From the NCBI GenBank assembly GCA_017856985.1, contig JAFMEA010000016.1, positions 1 to 45,600 of the forward strand: 45,600 nucleotides of DNA, read 5' to 3'. A program made the translations under genes and the position numbers. The notes beneath the pieces were generated by a model that ran no database searches, was not told the DNA's origin, and was given only the letters and a program-made list of their open reading frames with translations. The stretch's first letter is position 1; every line of letters begins with the position of its first letter. Below, piece after piece: positions 27,566 to 35,652 of this stretch. Source of the DNA: Planktomarina sp. (GTDB lineage Bacteria > Pseudomonadota > Alphaproteobacteria > Rhodobacterales > Rhodobacteraceae).

Positions 27566-27739
27566 GGTAAAAATAACTAAAACTAAACCACGTTTTATTT
27601 AAAAATATTAAAGTTTTTAAAATTTACTATTGACCCTACCTTGGCAGAGCAGGCTATCTTGTGCATGATCATAAGATCTGCTCGCATATGGCCTAAGGGA
27701 TTCTTTTCACTGGGCTTTAACCATTAATGGGGGACCCCA
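27566..27739. other. Leader region of the BMP-family transporter operon
   Basis: The region is very AT-rich after rimI. It contains an AT-only inverted repeat (TTTAAAAA at 27598-27605 with TTTTTAAA at 27614-27621) and a promoter. A palindrome CCATTAATGG at 27721-27730 overlaps the G-rich ribosome binding site of the binding-protein gene. No tRNA or riboswitch is recognised. Confidence 0.4.
27630..27660 (+). promoter_or_regulatory. Promoter of the BMP-family transporter operon
   Basis: TTGACC at 27630-27635 is followed after 19 bases by TATCTT at 27655-27660, the same layout as at nfuA. The untranslated leader would be about 70 bases. Confidence 0.5.
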
Positions 27740-28738
27740 ATGAGTTTTATGAAATCTATACTAAGCAGCGCGGCTGCCGTAGCAATTAGCGCAAGTGCCG
27801 CTGTTGCTGATCCTGCAATCATCTTTGACCTTGGTGGCAAATTTGATAAATCGTTTAATGAGTCAGCTTTCACCGGTGCGCAACGCTGGGCCGATGAAAC
27901 TGGTGGCTCTTTCCGCGAAATTGAACTTCAGAATGAAGCACAGCGTGAGCAAGCGCTACGTCGTTTCGCCGAAGCTGGTTCCAATCCAATAGTTATGGCT
28001 GGTTTTGCTTTTGCGGATGCACTAAGTAAAGTCGCGCCAGATTATCCAGACACAAAATTTGCGGTCATCGACGTGAACTGGCTCAGTATGCCAAATGTGC
28101 GTGGAATTGGCTTTAATGAACATGAAGGTTCCTATCTTGTAGGAATGTTAGCGGCCCAGGCTTCTAAAACTGGTACTGTTGGCTTTGTTGGTGGTATGGA
28201 TATTCCTCTTATTCGTCGTTTTGGCTGCGGTTACGCTCAAGGCGTCAAAGCGGTAAATCCTAATGCAACTGTCATCGCTAATATGACCGGAACAACACCT
28301 GCCGCATGGAATGACCCGGTTAAGGGGTCTGAGTTGACAAAAGCGCAAATTAGCCAAGGTGCAGACGTAGTGTTTGCTGCTGCTGGCGGAACTGGCGTTG
28401 GTGTTTTGCAAACTGCAGCTGATGAGGGCATTTTGTCCATTGGTGTTGATGCCAACCAAAACTGGATGCACCCTGGAAAAGTTCTGACATCTATGTTGAA
28501 GCGTGTGGATAATGCTGTTTATGATGCATTTAAACAGGGAGATAACCTTGAAACAGGTAACTTCCAAATGGGTATTGCAAACGGTGGCGTAGGTTACGCT
28601 CTTGATGATAATAATGCCTCATTGATAACAGCTGACATGCAAGCCAAAGTTGATGCATCTGCAGCATCAATTTCAAGTGGTTCTATGAGTGTTCACAACT
28701 ACACGGATGATGAGACCTGCCCAGCAGTGTCCTTTTAG
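27740..28738 (+). CDS. BMP-family ABC transporter substrate-binding protein
   Basis: The 332-residue protein is a periplasmic binding protein of the basic membrane protein (BMP/PnrA) family, whose studied members bind purine nucleosides. It has a Sec signal peptide ending near AAVADP, with no lipobox cysteine, so it is likely soluble in the periplasm. The mature start IIFDLGGKFDKSFNESAFTGAQRW and the motifs VGFVGGMDIPLIRRFGCGYAQGVKAVNP and GVDANQNWMHPG are diagnostic. It is the first gene of a four-gene importer operon and is followed by a terminator-like hairpin, a common arrangement that makes the binding protein most abundant. Confidence 0.93.
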   Translation: MSFMKSILSSAAAVAISASAAVADPAIIFDLGGKFDKSFNESAFTGAQRWADETGGSFREIELQNEAQREQALRRFAEAGSNPIVMAGFAFADALSKVAPDYPDTKFAVIDVNWLSMPNVRGIGFNEHEGSYLVGMLAAQASKTGTVGFVGGMDIPLIRRFGCGYAQGVKAVNPNATVIANMTGTTPAAWNDPVKGSELTKAQISQGADVVFAAAGGTGVGVLQTAADEGILSIGVDANQNWMHPGKVLTSMLKRVDNAVYDAFKQGDNLETGNFQMGIANGGVGYALDDNNASLITADMQAKVDASAASISSGSMSVHNYTDDETCPAVSF

Positions 28739-28765
28739 GTTAGTTTTCTAACTTTAACTTTATAG

Positions 28766-28796
28766 GGCCGCACCAAACTTTTGGTGCGGCCTTTTT
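28766..28796 (+). terminator. Rho-independent terminator within the BMP operon
   Basis: GGCCGCACCAAA at 28766-28777 pairs with TTTGGTGCGGCC at 28780-28791 and is followed by five T. It is the clearest intrinsic terminator in the window and lies between the binding-protein and ATPase genes, so it probably lets only part of transcription through. Confidence 0.88.
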
Positions 28797-28812
28797 AAAC
28801 AAAGGTTTTTTG

Positions 28813-30351
28813 ATGAGTAAAAACCCCGCAATTGAACTTAAAGGCATTTCCAAAGCTTTTGGACCAGTTCAAGCCAACAAAGATATTTCTATTCGGGTGA
28901 TGCCTGGAACCATTCATGGCATTATCGGAGAAAATGGCGCGGGAAAATCTACATTAATGTCTATACTATATGGCTTCTATAAGGCTGATGCTGGTGAGAT
29001 TTTTATTGATAATCAGAAGACGTTGATACCTGATAGCCAAGCCGCAATTTCTGCTGGTATTGGCATGGTGTTTCAACACTTTAAGTTGGTTGAAAACTTT
29101 TCAGTACTTGAAAATATTGTTCTTGGTGCTGAAAGTGGAGCCTTTCTGGCGCCATCGCTTCGTAAGGCGAGGGCAGAGCTTGATGAATTGGCGGCAGAGT
29201 ATGAGCTAAATATTGATCCTGACGCTGTGATTGAAGACATTGGCGTTGGCATGCAGCAGCGGGTGGAAATACTAAAGGCTCTTTATCGCAAGGCTAACAT
29301 TTTGATTTTAGATGAGCCGACTGGAGTTCTGACTCCAGCTGAAGCTGCTCAGCTTTTTCGCATACTTGGACGGCTTCGTGATGAAGGTAAAACTGTTATT
29401 TTTATTACCCATAAATTACGTGAAATCATGGAAATAACGGACACTGTGAGCGTAATGCGACGCGGTGAGATGACTGCAACTGTGCAAACTACTGATACGA
29501 GCCCTGAGAATTTGGCTGAATTAATGGTGGGTCGAAAAGTTTTGTTGCGTGTGGATAAAACACCCGCTCAGCCTAAGAATCAAATTTTAGAAGTCTCTGG
29601 GTTAAATGTAATAGATGATGCTGGGGTACAAAGACTTAAGGATGTAAGTCTCAACGTACGGGCTGGAGAAATATTGGGAGTTGCTGGTGTTGCGGGAAAT
29701 GGTCAATCGGAACTTTTGGCAGTGTTGGGAGGGTACCAAGTTGCGACGGGCTCTGTCTTTGTAAACGGATCAGAAATAGACCTGACTGGCTCCTCGAGTG
29801 ATGGTCAATCGCGCCGTGCGCGCGGCATTGCTCACGTACCAGAGGACCGCCAGCGAGAGGGCTTGATTATGGATTTTACGGCTTGGGAGAATTCTGTTTT
29901 TGGCTATCACCGAGATCCTGCCCACCAATCAAACAGGTTTCTGATGGATAATGTGGCAATTCGTGATGAAACCGCAGCAAAAATGACCCGCTTTGATGTG
30001 CGCCCACCAAATCCAAAATTGGCTGCTAAAAATTTTTCTGGGGGCAACCAACAAAAAATTGTTTTAGCGCGTGAGATAGAGCGTAATCCAGATTTACTTT
30101 TAGTTGGTCAACCAACCAGGGGCGTAGATATTGGTGCTATTGAATTTATTCACCAACAGATTGTTGCGCTGCGAGATCGGGGTAAAGCCATCCTTCTTAT
30201 CTCTGTTGAATTGGATGAAATTCTATCCCTCTCAGATAGAGTTGTTGTAATGTTTGACGGTCAAATTATGGGGGAACGTGTTCCTTCTCTGACAAATGAA
30301 AAAGAGCTAGGCCTTCTGATGGCAGGTGTTACAGGTGAGGCAGGCCAATGA
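28813..30351 (+). CDS. Nucleoside-type ABC transporter ATP-binding protein (two NBDs)
   Basis: The 512-residue cytoplasmic ATPase has two fused nucleotide-binding domains, as in RbsA/YufO-like proteins. The first has Walker A GENGAGKST (K45), an atypical signature (VGMQQRVEIL) and Walker B LILDEP. The second has a degenerate Walker A at about 292-299 (GVAGNGQS, no lysine), a good signature FSGGNQQKIVLAREI, and LLLVGQPTRGVD where the catalytic Glu is Gln. This asymmetry is normal for the family. The ATG at 28813 has AAAGG seven bases upstream. It pairs with the two permeases downstream. Confidence 0.95.
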   Translation: MSKNPAIELKGISKAFGPVQANKDISIRVMPGTIHGIIGENGAGKSTLMSILYGFYKADAGEIFIDNQKTLIPDSQAAISAGIGMVFQHFKLVENFSVLENIVLGAESGAFLAPSLRKARAELDELAAEYELNIDPDAVIEDIGVGMQQRVEILKALYRKANILILDEPTGVLTPAEAAQLFRILGRLRDEGKTVIFITHKLREIMEITDTVSVMRRGEMTATVQTTDTSPENLAELMVGRKVLLRVDKTPAQPKNQILEVSGLNVIDDAGVQRLKDVSLNVRAGEILGVAGVAGNGQSELLAVLGGYQVATGSVFVNGSEIDLTGSSSDGQSRRARGIAHVPEDRQREGLIMDFTAWENSVFGYHRDPAHQSNRFLMDNVAIRDETAAKMTRFDVRPPNPKLAAKNFSGGNQQKIVLAREIERNPDLLLVGQPTRGVDIGAIEFIHQQIVALRDRGKAILLISVELDEILSLSDRVVVMFDGQIMGERVPSLTNEKELGLLMAGVTGEAGQ

Positions 30352-30388
30352 ATTTAACTCCTTCTATTGAAAAATTTGGAGCATTCTT

Positions 30389-31480
30389 ATGGATGTGATG
30401 CCAAAATGGGCCGACGTTGTCCTTGTTCCTATAGTGTCGCTAGTGTTGGCGGCATTTTTGTCCGCGTTGTTGATTTTAGCAATTGGAGAAAGCCCTTCTG
30501 AGGCATTAAAGCTTATGGTCGAAGGTACTTTGATGCGGTCCGCGGGTTGGGGCTATATGCTGTATTATACTACAAATTTCATCTTTACTGGGCTTGCAGT
30601 ATCCGTGGCTTTCCATGCGGCCTTATTCAATATTGGTGGCGAAGGCCAAGCAATGATAGGTGGCCTAGGCGTAGCTCTCGTGTGCCTTTTTATTCCTTGG
30701 CCACATTGGAGCCTAGCCATTATTGGAGCATCATTCGGTGCCGCTATATTTGGAATGATCTGGGCTGGTTTGCCAGCCTACCTACAAGCAAAAAGAGGAA
30801 GCCATATTGTCATAACGACAATAATGTTTAATTTCATTGCGGCTGGTGTATTAAATTTCTTTTTAGTTGGAGCTTTAAAACCCAAAGGAAGCATGGATCC
30901 AGCAACGGCAAATTTTCCAACAAGCACCCACTTGCCAACATTTGAGGATATGGCTCAGATCTTGGGAATTGAAAAAATGTTCAGATCGGCTCCGGCAAAT
31001 GTGAGTTTTTTTATAGCATTATTGGCTTGTGTGGCAGTTTGGTATCTAATTTGGCGTACGCCTCTGGGTTATGAAATTCGAGCGCTGGGCAAATCTGGAC
31101 CAGCGGCGCGTTACGCCGGCGTGGGTTCTGTTAAGATTATTATGATCGCCATGATGATATCGGGTGCGCTTTGCGGAATGATGGCGATAAACACCACGCA
31201 AGGTGAGAGTGAGAGACTCATTCTAAACTTCACTGAAGGCGCGGGATTTATTGGAATTGCTGTAGCATTGATGGGCCGCAGTCATCCACTCGGCGTGTTG
31301 CTTGCTGCTTTATTATTTGGGTTTCTCTATCAGGGGGGAGCAGAGTTAGCCCTCTGGACCAAAATTCCAAGAGAGATGATCATAGTAATTCAGGCGCTTG
31401 TTATTCTATTCACGGGCGCCCTTACCTTGATGGTTCGTGCTCCACTGGAGCGGCTGTTTTTAGCAGTTTGGAAAGGTTAG
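30389..31480 (+). CDS. BMP-type ABC transporter permease (first subunit)
   Basis: This 363-residue inner-membrane permease belongs to the BPD_transp_2 (branched-chain amino acid/sugar/nucleoside) family. It has about ten hydrophobic helices and the typical FNIGGEGQAMIGGLGVALV motif near residue 80. The cytoplasmic coupling segment RALGKSGPAARYAGV and GFIGIAVALMGRSHPLGVLLAALLFG are also visible. It lies 37 bases after the ATPase gene and three bases before the second permease, so the three are co-transcribed. By context it imports nucleosides or related bases. Confidence 0.93.
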   Translation: MDVMPKWADVVLVPIVSLVLAAFLSALLILAIGESPSEALKLMVEGTLMRSAGWGYMLYYTTNFIFTGLAVSVAFHAALFNIGGEGQAMIGGLGVALVCLFIPWPHWSLAIIGASFGAAIFGMIWAGLPAYLQAKRGSHIVITTIMFNFIAAGVLNFFLVGALKPKGSMDPATANFPTSTHLPTFEDMAQILGIEKMFRSAPANVSFFIALLACVAVWYLIWRTPLGYEIRALGKSGPAARYAGVGSVKIIMIAMMISGALCGMMAINTTQGESERLILNFTEGAGFIGIAVALMGRSHPLGVLLAALLFGFLYQGGAELALWTKIPREMIIVIQALVILFTGALTLMVRAPLERLFLAVWKG

Positions 31481-31483
31481 CAA

Positions 31484-32623
31484 ATGGATTTCCTTACCCT
31501 AATTCAAGTTCTTGATAGTACATTACGTTTGGCTACCCCACTACTTTTAGTATGTTTGGCGGGTTTATTTTCCGAGCGAGCAGGAATCTTTGATATTGGT
31601 CTTGAAGGTAAAATTCTTGCAGCAGCATTCTTATCGGCGTCGCTAGCATTTGTTACAGGGTCTGTCTGGATCGGACTTTTGGCAGGAATAGGGGCTTCAG
31701 TTGCGATGTCAGCTATTCACGGACTAGCTTCTATAACCTTAAGAGGTGACCAAATAATTTCAGGTGTGGCTATAAACTTTTTAGCTGCAGGGCTTACTGT
31801 TGTCGTGTCTCAGGCATGGTTTGGACAAGGGGGTAGAACGCCACCCTTGAAATCTGGTGGACGGTTTGAACCAATAAATTTCCCGGGGGCTGTCCCATCC
31901 AAGGAAATGGCCGATGCAGGACCAATTATGCAAATATACTCTGAATTGCTGTCCGGACATTCCCTATTGGTTTATGTTGCCTTATTGACGGTTCCTCTAT
32001 CCTGGTTCATTTTATACAAAACGCGCTTTGGGCTCCGATTGCGTGCTGTTGGAGAAAATCCTGCGGCTGTGGATACGGCAGGAATTTCCGTCGTTGGTAT
32101 GCGTTATGCGGCAGTTATAATCTGTGGTGTATTATGCGGAATTGCTGGTGCATATATTTCGACAGCGTTGCAAGCTAACTTTACCAAAGATATGTCAGCT
32201 GGTCGCGGATTTATTGCATTGGCTGCATTGATTTTTGCAAAGTGGCGCCCGTGGTACGCGTTGGGTGCCTGTCTACTATTTGGCTTCTTCTTTGCGGTTG
32301 ACAACAGGTTCCAGAATATTCTGCTGCCCGCTTGGTCTCTAAGTGCTGCTCTGTTTATAATGACCGTCGGGTTGGTAGGTTATGTTTGGCGCAAAGACCT
32401 ACTAGACAAGTTTGTGCTTGGTGGGCTTGCATTTGGTCTAGCATTAATTGCTTTTATGATTGTTGCGAGCGTGTGGGATGTGGGTACGAGTACCCAAATT
32501 AAGATCCCAGTAGTGTTTATTCAATCCTTGCCATATATTCTTACCGTGGTCGTTTTGGCTGGGTTTGTTGGTAAGGCTATCCCACCAAGATCTGGTGGAG
32601 TACCTTACGTCAAAGAAAAATAG
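31484..32623 (+). CDS. BMP-type ABC transporter permease (second subunit)
   Basis: The second permease of the importer has 379 residues, again BPD_transp_2 type. It has the matching FSERAGIFDIGLEGKILAAAF motif near residue 30, LRAVGENPAAVDTAGISVVGMRYAAV as the coupling segment, and about nine or ten helices. It is longer than many homologues because of extra hydrophobic segments at the C-terminus (about residues 290-370). It is separated by three bases from the first permease. A short hairpin without a T-run (32642-32663) follows. Confidence 0.92.
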   Translation: MDFLTLIQVLDSTLRLATPLLLVCLAGLFSERAGIFDIGLEGKILAAAFLSASLAFVTGSVWIGLLAGIGASVAMSAIHGLASITLRGDQIISGVAINFLAAGLTVVVSQAWFGQGGRTPPLKSGGRFEPINFPGAVPSKEMADAGPIMQIYSELLSGHSLLVYVALLTVPLSWFILYKTRFGLRLRAVGENPAAVDTAGISVVGMRYAAVIICGVLCGIAGAYISTALQANFTKDMSAGRGFIALAALIFAKWRPWYALGACLLFGFFFAVDNRFQNILLPAWSLSAALFIMTVGLVGYVWRKDLLDKFVLGGLAFGLALIAFMIVASVWDVGTSTQIKIPVVFIQSLPYILTVVVLAGFVGKAIPPRSGGVPYVKEK

Positions 32624-32641
32624 GCTCAGACAGAATCGTAG

Positions 32642-32663
32642 TGTGGTGCTAATCAGCTCCACG
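32642..32663 (+). other. Hairpin after the BMP operon
   Basis: GTGG (32643-32646) and GCT (32648-32650) pair with AGC (32655-32657) and CCAC (32659-32662), with one T-T mismatch and a four-base loop. There is no following T-run, so it may protect the 3' end or act as a weak terminator. Confidence 0.3.
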
Positions 32664-32712
32664 GACATCGAAATAGATAGTATTTCCCATAATCGCTTGC
32701 TGCAACGCAACG

Positions 32713-32732
32713 ATGGGGCTATGCGGCCCCAT
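32713..32732 (+). promoter_or_regulatory. Hairpin enclosing the TSUP gene start
   Basis: ATGGGGC at 32713-32719 is the exact reverse complement of GCCCCAT at 32726-32732, with the six-base loop tatgcg. Both possible ATG starts of the TSUP permease (32713 and 32731) lie in its arms, so folding could hide the start codon. Confidence 0.4.
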
Positions 32733-33648
32733 GTATATTTATCTACCCATCGCTGAAGTTTCGGTAAATGCTTTTCTTTTGTTAGGATTGGGCGGAATAG
32801 TCGGTGTATTGTCTGGTATGTTTGGTGTTGGTGGTGGGTTTTTAATGACACCACTCTTGTTCTTTATTGGAATTCCTCCGGCTGTCGCCGTGGCAACAGA
32901 AGCTAATCAAATAGTTGCGTCTTCTTTTTCTGGAGTTTTAGCGCATGTAAAACGACGTACCGTTGACTTTAAAATGGGTGGCGTACTTTTGATTGGCGGT
33001 TTGATTGGTGCCGGAATGGGTGTATTTATTTTTAATTACCTCAAAGGGTTAGGCCAGGTCGATCTACTAGTTAAGCTTTGTTATGTCGTATTCCTAGGTA
33101 TCATTGGAAGCTTAATGTTTATTGAAAGTTTACGAGCCTTAAGTAATGTAAAGCGCGTTGGCACTTCAAAGCCACACCACAAGCGTACATGGATACATGC
33201 ATTGCCAATTAAGATGCGTTTTCGCGTGTCTGGCCTCTATATTTCTGTAATTCCACCTATTTCTATTGGCATTTTGGTTGGTGTTTTAGCGGCTATTATG
33301 GGGGTGGGTGGCGGCTTTATAATGGTACCTGCTATGATTTATATATTGGGGATGCCAACAAAGGTTGTGGTAGGTACTTCGCTGTTTCAGATTATTTTTG
33401 TAACGGCGTTTACAACTATGCTGCACGCAACCACCAATTATACTGTGGATATGGTGCTGGCTGTCCTACTATTGGTGGGAGGCGTCATCGGGGCGCAGTT
33501 TGGAACCGTGATTGGTGCAAAGCTTAAGGCTGAGCAGCTACGTATTTTACTCGCTACCATGGTACTGTTGGTGTGCGCTAAGTTAGCTTTTGACCTAATA
33601 GTTGAGCCGTCTGAGATTTTTAATCTCAGCGGTATTGGGGGTCATTGA
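32731..33648 (+). CDS. TSUP family transporter (TauE/SafE type)
   Basis: The 305-residue inner-membrane protein belongs to the TSUP/DUF81 family, often linked to export of sulfite, sulfonates or sulfoacetate. It has two glycine-rich repeats: LGLGGIVGVLSGMFGVGGGFLMTPLLFF near the start, and ILVGVLAAIMGVGGGFIMVPAMIYI in the second half. I prefer ATG at 32731 (MYIYLPIAEVSVNAF) to the in-frame ATG at 32713, because six extra residues before it are not family-like. No clear ribosome binding site is visible, and the start lies in a hairpin. It overlaps the next gene by one base (TGATG). Confidence 0.9.
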   Translation: MYIYLPIAEVSVNAFLLLGLGGIVGVLSGMFGVGGGFLMTPLLFFIGIPPAVAVATEANQIVASSFSGVLAHVKRRTVDFKMGGVLLIGGLIGAGMGVFIFNYLKGLGQVDLLVKLCYVVFLGIIGSLMFIESLRALSNVKRVGTSKPHHKRTWIHALPIKMRFRVSGLYISVIPPISIGILVGVLAAIMGVGGGFIMVPAMIYILGMPTKVVVGTSLFQIIFVTAFTTMLHATTNYTVDMVLAVLLLVGGVIGAQFGTVIGAKLKAEQLRILLATMVLLVCAKLAFDLIVEPSEIFNLSGIGGH

Positions 33649-34415
33649 TGCGGACCGTCTGTGCTTATTTTTTAATTACCCTATTCTGTTTTGCGCGTGC
33701 GGTTTTCAGTCAAGAGATAGTTATGGGATTATCTAAAAACGAGATTGGGATTACCGCCTTTTTCGATGGTTCAGAAATACTGGTGTTTGGCGCGGTTAAA
33801 GCGACTGATGAGCTATCCTTAAATGAACCGCTGGGAGTTGTGGTTGCAATTGCGAGCCCCCGTCGGGCCGTAATGGTAAGACGTAAAGAAAAAAAGTTTG
33901 GGATTTGGGTGAATGTTGACTCCGTTGAAATTGACCTTGCTCCCAGTTTTTATGCAGTTGCCACGACTGGGCCTTTAAGCCAGTTATTAGATACCGTTGA
34001 AGACTTGCGCCATAGTATCTCAGTGGAGCGAATGATACGGTCTGTTGGCGCACCTATGTCAGTAGATGATCCGGTCGCGTTCACCAAAGCGATTATTAGA
34101 ATTAGGCAAGACCAAGGTTTGTATCAAACCCTACCTGGAGCAGTCACGCTTCAAGATAACACTCTATTTTCAACATCCGTTACCTTGCCAGCAAACCTAG
34201 TTGAAGGCGCCTACACAGCCCGAATTTTCCTTACGCAAGATGGTAAAGTGCTAGCTCAGCAGGAAACAAAAATTGATGTACGAAAAGTTGGAATTGAACG
34301 ATGGTTGTATAACTTAGCTCATCAGCGTCCAGCCACATATGGCTTGTTATCTTTGGCTATTGCTATTTTCGCGGGTTGGTCTGCGGCCGCAGTTTTTCGG
34401 GTAATCCGTACCTAA
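33648..34415 (+). CDS. TIGR02186 family (alphaproteobacterial transmembrane) protein
   Basis: The 255-residue protein is of unknown function and belongs to TIGR02186, which is largely restricted to alphaproteobacteria and usually encoded after a TSUP permease. It has an N-terminal signal or anchor (about residues 2-21). A beta-rich extracytoplasmic region follows, starting with LSKNEIGITAFFDGSEILVFGAVK. One C-terminal membrane helix (about 228-250) ends in a short cytoplasmic tail. The stop of the TSUP gene and this ATG share one base, so the two are translationally coupled and their products may form a complex; that is inferred. Confidence 0.82.
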   Translation: MRTVCAYFLITLFCFARAVFSQEIVMGLSKNEIGITAFFDGSEILVFGAVKATDELSLNEPLGVVVAIASPRRAVMVRRKEKKFGIWVNVDSVEIDLAPSFYAVATTGPLSQLLDTVEDLRHSISVERMIRSVGAPMSVDDPVAFTKAIIRIRQDQGLYQTLPGAVTLQDNTLFSTSVTLPANLVEGAYTARIFLTQDGKVLAQQETKIDVRKVGIERWLYNLAHQRPATYGLLSLAIAIFAGWSAAAVFRVIRT

Positions 34416-34457
34416 AAATTGATTGAAACTTGTAGTTTCTTTTATAATTTCAATTTT
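34415..34457. terminator. Possible bidirectional terminator between convergent genes
   Basis: GAAACT at 34425-34430 pairs with AGTTTC at 34434-34439 and is followed by four T. An outer pair AAAATTG (34415-34421) and CAATTTT (34451-34457) could extend it. It lies between the TIGR02186 and phosphatase stops. It is AT-rich and weak. Confidence 0.4.
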
Positions 34458-34462
34458 ACCGC

Positions 34463-35035
34463 TCATGGCAGGTAATTGATACAGTTAAGCGACCATGCAC
34501 CGTTGTCTTCTTTGAGATGTGTAACGCTAAAGTTATCTATTTTATTAGCAAGACAATCATAAGCGCTGGCACCTAACGCTCTTTGAACTTGGGTTAAGAT
34601 TATTCCAAAATGTGCTACCGCGATTATGCTACTATGTTTTTTGGACAAACGGTCCACCACAATTCGCGCTCTTGCTGCAGCTACATTCCAGCTTTCACCA
34701 TTAGGGGCGGCAACATCGCCGGGCTTTTCCCAGTAGGCGCGGCTAAGTACTGGGTCAGTTTTTGCGACATCACTGAAATGCATGCCATCCCAATCTCCAA
34801 AATTGAATTCGCGGATGCCATGCTCATGTGCGAGGCGTTTACGCCCTGCGCTCAGGGCGTCGGCTGTAGTGATGGAACGTATTAAATCGGATGATACGAC
34901 GACGGCATTATTGGGTAAATATCTGGCAACCCTATTAATTAATGGCTGGTTTGAGAGATCTGCTGGTACATCACGCCATCCAACAAAGGTTTTTTCATGG
35001 GTGGGCCCGTGCCGGACCCAGTACCAATCGGTCAT
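34463..35035 (-). CDS. Histidine phosphatase family protein (possibly CobC-like)
   Basis: The 190-residue protein has the phosphoglycerate-mutase-like histidine phosphatase fold, with the phospho-histidine motif RHG at residues 8-10 (WVRHGPTHEKTFVGW). The later FNFGDWDGM and SIIAVAHFG segments carry the second catalytic His. Its ATG overlaps the cobU stop (ATGA), so it is translated with a cobalamin salvage enzyme. It may be the alpha-ribazole phosphatase CobC; the family contains many other phosphatases, and the role is inferred from this coupling. Confidence 0.85.
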   Translation of the reverse strand: MTDWYWVRHGPTHEKTFVGWRDVPADLSNQPLINRVARYLPNNAVVVSSDLIRSITTADALSAGRKRLAHEHGIREFNFGDWDGMHFSDVAKTDPVLSRAYWEKPGDVAAPNGESWNVAAARARIVVDRLSKKHSSIIAVAHFGIILTQVQRALGASAYDCLANKIDNFSVTHLKEDNGAWSLNCINYLP

Positions 35036-35559
35036 TTTGGACCCTTTAAAATTTGTGGCAGTCCGGCCGTAATAAAAATAACTTGCTGGGCTATTTCAGC
35101 CAACTTTTGATTTATATTGCCTTGGTGCTTAACAAAAGCTCGAGACATGGAGTTGTCAGGGACAATACCTTGCCCAACTTCATTGCTCACTATCACGATA
35201 GGACAAGGCGGATTGATAAGAGTGTCTAGCAGTAGTTGGGAGTGTCTTTCGATACTGTGTTTTGCCATCAACAAGTTTGTTAACCATAGGGTGATGCAAT
35301 CCAGAAGTATTATTTCACTTTGATCTGCTGCTCTAATGTCGTCAACAATATTAATTGGGGTCTCGCAGGTGGTCCATCCGAGGCCGCGTTGCACTTGGTG
35401 AGCTGCAATTTTTTTTTCCATCTCGCTATCCCAAGCTTGTGCTGTCGCAATATAGCGGCGGGGCCTGCTGGACTGGATTATTAAATTTTCAGCAAAAAGT
35501 GACTTGCCAGACTGAGCGCCGCCAAGAACCAAGCAAACTTTTGAATTACCCAAATTCAT
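35032..35559 (-). CDS. cobU: Adenosylcobinamide kinase / adenosylcobinamide-phosphate guanylyltransferase
   Basis: CobU phosphorylates adenosylcobinamide and then transfers GMP to it during assembly or salvage of the cobalamin lower loop. From the ATG at 35559 it is 175 residues, the usual length. The P-loop GGAQSGKS is at 13-20, the RRYIATAQAWDSEM segment follows, and H54 in IAAHQVQR is the candidate guanylylated histidine. The ATG has AAGGA eight bases upstream; the earlier in-frame ATG at 35577 has none. The gene is divergent from rpoH2 and coupled to the phosphatase gene. Confidence 0.94.
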   Translation of the reverse strand: MNLGNSKVCLVLGGAQSGKSLFAENLIIQSSRPRRYIATAQAWDSEMEKKIAAHQVQRGLGWTTCETPINIVDDIRAADQSEIILLDCITLWLTNLLMAKHSIERHSQLLLDTLINPPCPIVIVSNEVGQGIVPDNSMSRAFVKHQGNINQKLAEIAQQVIFITAGLPQILKGPK

Positions 35560-35652
35560 AGTTTTTTTCCTTAACATGATCCAATTGTGAATTAGACGCG
35601 TATCTAACTCATAACAAGACTTTTAATATAAATGATTACAGGAGCGCTTTCC

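Noticed and set aside
27721-27739. Self-complementary TGGGGGACCCCA overlapping the ribosome binding site of the BMP binding-protein gene.
   Set aside because: The loop would be too small for the full stem and only four pairs remain, so it is unlikely to be stable.
29686-30120. Loss of the Walker A lysine and catalytic Glu in the second half of the BMP ATPase, as a sign of decay.
   Set aside because: Degenerate second-site residues are normal in the RbsA/YufO-like two-domain ATPases.
33611-33629. CTGAGATT-ttt-AATCTCAG hairpin near the end of the TSUP gene.
   Set aside because: It is inside coding sequence and has no following T-run; it is too likely to be chance to list as a control site.
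35560-35652. Cobalamin riboswitch before cobU.
   Set aside because: The gap is only 93 bases and is shared with the rpoH2 promoter, too short for the element, and no B12-box word is seen.
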